Assembly (NCBI GenBank): GCA_003216615.1
Contig: QCIP01000002.1
Span: 1-64,000 of the forward strand
DNA length: 64,000 nt
Reading direction: 5' to 3'
Origin: Prochlorococcus sp. AG-402-M15
GTDB lineage: Bacteria; Cyanobacteriota; Cyanobacteriia; PCC-6307; Cyanobiaceae
Shown here one piece after another: positions 61,762-64,000 of the stretch (within the stretch, counting starts at the first letter, position 1; every line of letters starts with the position of its first letter). The position numbers and the translations under genes are program-made. The notes beneath the pieces were generated by a model, which was not told where the DNA came from, did no database searches, and worked only from the letters and a program-made list of their open reading frames with translations.

Positions 61762-61998
61762 ATGAACATATCAAACAACTCTGGAATTGATTCTACTGAT
61801 CTTGCTAAAAGAGGTGAGAGTTTAATAAGAAAATCAACTAATAGATACTTAACGACAGTTAGAATTGCTTTCAGAGCAAAACAAAGACGCTTTGATGATT
61901 TTGATGGACTTTTAGAAGAGTCAACTATTAAACCTGTTCAAAGGTCAATTATTGAACTAAGCGATGAACAAGACCAACCTGATTTACTTCCTGGTTAA
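61762..61998 (+). CDS. rpoZ: DNA-directed RNA polymerase subunit omega
   Basis: Omega helps assemble the beta-prime subunits. The 78-residue protein has a cyanobacterial form with [20 protein letters not shown] near 14-33 and [11 protein letters not shown], then an acidic tail. It is followed after 2 bp by the DUF1818 gene, so the two are translated from one message. A TACAAT at 61738-61743 is a possible -10. Confidence 0.93.
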   Translation: MNISNNSGIDSTDLAKRGESLIRKSTNRYLTTVRIAFRAKQRRFDDFDGLLEESTIKPVQRSIIELSDEQDQPDLLPG

Positions 61999-62000
61999 TT

Positions 62001-62372
62001 TTGGTAAAAAACCAAAAGAGATGGAGGTTACTGAGAGATTTTAAAAAAGGCAAATTTTGCTTTTTGATCGGTGTTGATAATTGGTCAATTGAGTTACAAA
62101 AAAGTGAATTTTATTCGCTTTATCTTTTACTTTTAAGAATTAAAAAACAAATATCAGATATCAAGAATGAATTAATGGATGAGGAATCTATCACTTTAGA
62201 ATTAGAAATACAGCCTTGGTATGTTGAATTAAAAGGGAAAAAGGATGAATGGAGTTTAAGGTTCGTTTTTGAAAGCCAAGACCAAACTAGGTCGTTCGAA
62301 ATGTATTGGCCGATACCAATTGCACAAATTTTATTAAATGAAATAAAAAACATGTGGGAATCAATGGATTAA
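62001..62372 (+). CDS. DUF1818-family protein
   Basis: A 123-residue soluble protein that fits the cyanobacterial DUF1818 family: RWRLLRDFKKGKFCFLIG near 7-24, LEIQPWYVELKG near 69-80 and WSLRFVFES near 85. Function is unknown. The start is TTG at 62001, 2 bp after the rpoZ stop; no ATG exists before the conserved region. Pairing with rpoZ suggests a link to transcription or simple co-expression. Confidence 0.85.
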   Translation: MVKNQKRWRLLRDFKKGKFCFLIGVDNWSIELQKSEFYSLYLLLLRIKKQISDIKNELMDEESITLELEIQPWYVELKGKKDEWSLRFVFESQDQTRSFEMYWPIPIAQILLNEIKNMWESMD

Positions 62373-62683
62373 AAGATAAATAAAATTGGAAATTTTGGAA
62401 AATATTTCCCCCTGCAAAAAAAAAAATTTCACATTTTTTCCACAACTTTTTTTAGAAAAGTATCTGATGACCTAAAGCATGTGGAAAACTTCTAATTTAT
62501 TATAATTCTTTATATTTCAGTAAGATTTCATTTTCTAAAATCTATTTCCATGAACCCACCTTTTATAACTGAATTCTCATTAGTCTATTATCTGAGACTG
62601 TTTCTCAATGATACATGTTGACGATTAAGTAATTTTGAAGAAAACTGGATCTTGTAGATTTAAATTTCACCAATTTCTTTGAT
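62373..62683. promoter_or_regulatory. Intergenic region with an inverted pair of DnaA boxes
   Basis: This 311-bp AT-rich gap holds TTTTCCACA on the plus strand (62436-62444) and the same 9-mer on the minus strand (62480-62488), separated by 35 bp. TTTTCCACA is the DnaA box form reported for cyanobacterial origins. An A tract (62416-62426) lies just before. A 23-codon frame from 62550 is not convincing. The region probably holds the promoter of the DUF2811 gene. Confidence 0.6.
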
Positions 62684-62935
62684 ATGCAAGAGTTAAATTA
62701 CGAAGTAGATTCAACAGTTTTAAATCATAAAGATGAAGTAATTAGTTTCAAATGTGAACTTCAGGAAAATCTTCAAAATGCCATGAAAGAATTTGTTGAG
62801 GAACATCCAAATTGGGATCAATACAGGTTACTACAAGCTGCTATTGCAGGATTTTTGATGCAAAAAGGATTTCAAAATAGGGATTTAACAAGACTCTATA
62901 TTGGAAATATGTTTTCAATGAATTTTAAGAACTAA
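62684..62935 (+). CDS. DUF2811-family protein
   Basis: An 83-residue protein whose central part, LQENLQNAMKEFVEEHPNWDQYRLLQAAIAGFLMQKG, fits the cyanobacterial DUF2811 family (shown by ENLQNAMKEF and NWDQYRLLQAA). The fold looks helical, with a ribbon-helix-helix-like pattern, so DNA binding is possible but unproven. It follows the region with paired DnaA boxes and converges on the EVE gene with a 7-bp gap. Confidence 0.85.
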   Translation: MQELNYEVDSTVLNHKDEVISFKCELQENLQNAMKEFVEEHPNWDQYRLLQAAIAGFLMQKGFQNRDLTRLYIGNMFSMNFKN

Positions 62936-62942
62936 ATATTTT

Positions 62943-63401
62943 TTATATTTTTTCTAGTAGTATTTTTGCAATATCATTTCTGACAGGTAATATAGACAAC
63001 CTATTTCCTTTTTTTACAACTAATAACTCATCCTCATTAAATAAAATCTTTAATTCAGGTAAACTTAAAATCTTATTTGACTTACAATTATATTTTACTT
63101 TTACACAATCCCATCTCGGATTATCAGGTTTCGATCTTGGATCAAAATATTTTGAATCTTTATCAAATTGAGTAGGGTCAACAATATTTAGATCTATTAC
63201 GTCCATAAGTCCCACAATTCCTGGGGGTTTACAGTTCGAATGATAGAAAAAAACCTTATCTCCTTTGTTCATTTTTCTCATAAAATTTCGAGCCTGATAA
63301 TTTCTTATTCCGTCCCACAAAGTTACACCTTCATTTTTTAATGTATCTATGCTGTAAGCATCAGGCTCACTTTTCATTAGCCAGTAATTAATGTTAGTCA
63401 T
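62943..63401 (-). CDS. EVE-domain protein
   Basis: A 152-residue protein that is one EVE domain (PUA-like fold). It begins YWLMKSEPDAYSIDTLKNEG and has TLWDGIRNYQARNFMRKM near 26-43, VFFYHSNC near 51 and DPRSKPDNPRWDCVKV near 88-103. EVE domains bind modified bases in DNA or RNA. The partner here is unknown. Tandem TGTGTGAAC repeats lie just upstream of its start. Confidence 0.93.
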   Translation of the reverse strand: MTNINYWLMKSEPDAYSIDTLKNEGVTLWDGIRNYQARNFMRKMNKGDKVFFYHSNCKPPGIVGLMDVIDLNIVDPTQFDKDSKYFDPRSKPDNPRWDCVKVKYNCKSNKILSLPELKILFNEDELLVVKKGNRLSILPVRNDIAKILLEKI

Positions 63402-63427
63402 ATCAAGGATTTAGAAGAAAACTATAA

Positions 63428-63447
63428 TGTGTGAACGGTGTGTGAAC
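63428..63447 (-). promoter_or_regulatory. Tandem 9-bp repeat upstream of the EVE gene
   Basis: TGTGTGAAC occurs at 63428-63436 and 63439-63447, a perfect direct repeat with an 11-bp period (one helical turn), 27-46 bp before the EVE start. Direct repeats of this spacing are typical of OmpR/PhoB-class response regulator sites. On the minus strand it reads GTTCACACA twice, only loosely like the HLR1 element bound by RpaB. Confidence 0.4.
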
Positions 63448-63546
63448 AGAATACTGAAAACGCTCAATTCTAGGTTAATTATCCATCAAATTATCTATTT
63501 AGGAAAGTGATAATGGGTAAGGGGGGTTAAAACAGTTTTGATCAAT

Positions 63547-63696
63547 TTAAGGATATAACTTCCTAATAGCATCTTTTTGTTCTTGCTTTTTTATGTCTTC
63601 AGCATCTAAAACAGGGCACGAGTTTTGATTTAGTGATAAGAGGAAAGTGCTTTTTTTGAATAGTTTGAAAAGTGGTGTAAGTAATAAGTTTTTCAT
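63547..63696 (-). CDS. Small protein, 49 residues, unknown function
   Basis: Read leftward from ATG at 63694-63696, the frame encodes MKNLLLTPLFKLFKKST followed by a segment FLLSLNQNSCPVLDAEDI and a charged tail ending IRKLYP. I do not recognise it. The start directly abuts the stop of the upstream gene (TAA then ATG with no gap), which argues for a coupled pair. The basic, hydrophobic first 20 residues could be a membrane anchor. Confidence 0.55.
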   Translation of the reverse strand: MKNLLLTPLFKLFKKSTFLLSLNQNSCPVLDAEDIKKQEQKDAIRKLYP

Positions 63697-63912
63697 TTAT
63701 TCCCAAGTTTTCATATCAGAGAAGTCGCTTGCTATTGCATGAAGCATTCCTCCTACAAATGATCTAGGGCAACCAAGTTTGTTAACTAAAACTTCTGATT
63801 GTTTTTTGATATCTTCCCATGTAGGTCTGATATCCTCATTTATTTGTTTAAGGCTAGGTTTAAATTCTTCTGAATCATTCATATTAAAAGGTATTAACTT
63901 ATTAAAATTCAA
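63697..63912 (-). CDS. Small conserved-looking protein, 71 residues, unknown function
   Basis: An acidic, soluble protein with an IRPTWEDIKKQSEVLV helix and a C-terminal GGMLHAIASDFSDM segment. No family is recognised. The start may be the first ATG (63912) or the in-frame ATG at codon 11, which would give 61 residues. It directly precedes the 49-residue gene. Confidence 0.65.
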   Translation of the reverse strand: MNFNKLIPFNMNDSEEFKPSLKQINEDIRPTWEDIKKQSEVLVNKLGCPRSFVGGMLHAIASDFSDMKTWE

Positions 63913-64000
63913 ATGATAGTAAAGAAAATCTCATTTATTTAAATAAATATTCAATAAAAATTACAAAATAAATTCTTTAGAAATTATTCTAAGCTGATTT

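Noticed and set aside
62550-62621. 23-codon frame in the gap before DUF2811
   Set aside because: Too short, no ribosome-binding site, and no sign of coding.
62373-62683. Replication origin at the paired DnaA boxes
   Set aside because: Only two boxes, no dnaN or dnaA nearby and no unwinding cluster; kept only as a possible DnaA-binding site.

Overview
The window is a gene-dense, AT-rich stretch of chromosome from a marine picocyanobacterium, almost certainly a high-light-adapted Prochlorococcus or a very close relative. This rests on several things: RNA polymerase beta-prime is split into rpoC1 and rpoC2; the ATP synthase genes form two clusters, atp1-a-c-b'-b-delta-alpha-gamma and beta-epsilon; there is a small high-light-inducible (Hli) protein; many small proteins of cyanobacterial type are present (DUF1818, DUF2811, DUF2997/Ycf35, DUF3143, DUF3326, PSRP-3); biotin synthesis uses BioK; and intergenic space is extremely short with very low G+C. 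I see no tRNA, rRNA, CRISPR array, insertion sequence or prophage, and no island of foreign composition. The species call is inference, since no search could be run.

Layout. 1-3020 (minus): rimP-nusA-ylxR-infB translation and transcription-factor operon, with infB running off the left edge. 3180-5070 (plus): HtrA-type protease and rpiA. 5067-6368 (minus): hisD. 6474-7578 (plus): rpsT and tatD. 7817-17185 (plus): rpoB-rpoC1-rpoC2. 17240-23285: a tiny Hli gene, rlmN, a 41-codon membrane protein, a HEAT-repeat protein, the cluster DUF2997-Ycf35-[4Fe-4S] ferredoxin-aldo/keto reductase, rsmG (minus), a membrane J-protein and DUF3143. 23294-27861 (minus): biotin operon bioF-bioK-bioC-bioD-bioA. 28001-30727 (plus): Ski2-like helicase. 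30737-33466 (minus): purB-fumC. 33749-37711: tlyA-like, glnB with a small upstream gene, queF, then ccs1 and ccdA for cytochrome c maturation. 37794-39080 (minus): ftsW.

39298-45031 (plus) is the first ATP synthase operon. It is followed by a [2Fe-2S] ferredoxin, a 63-residue unknown and DUF3326. 46645-51148 (minus) holds a CorC-like membrane protein, a GTPase, nadD and nadE. Then come pepP, a 51-residue unknown and PSRP-3 (plus), atpD-atpC (minus), groES-groEL (plus), secG and gpmI (minus), pyrR (plus), a short Hsp70-like protein (minus), rpoZ-DUF1818-DUF2811 (plus), an EVE-domain protein and two small unknowns (minus).

Most genes are housekeeping: core transcription, ATP synthesis, chaperonins, NAD, biotin, purine and queuosine synthesis, and cytochrome c maturation. 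The less ordinary points are the uncharacterised DUF2997-Ycf35-ferredoxin-reductase operon; mutually exclusive RNA hairpins between atpB and atpE; an inverted pair of cyanobacterial-type DnaA boxes near 62.4 kb; a candidate NtcA-type promoter ahead of the glnB pair; direct-repeat operator-like sites ahead of atp1 and the EVE gene; a structured atpD/groES divergent region with no CIRCE element; and the near absence of terminator space, with ten of eleven convergent gene pairs ending within 9 bp of each other or sharing stop-codon bases.
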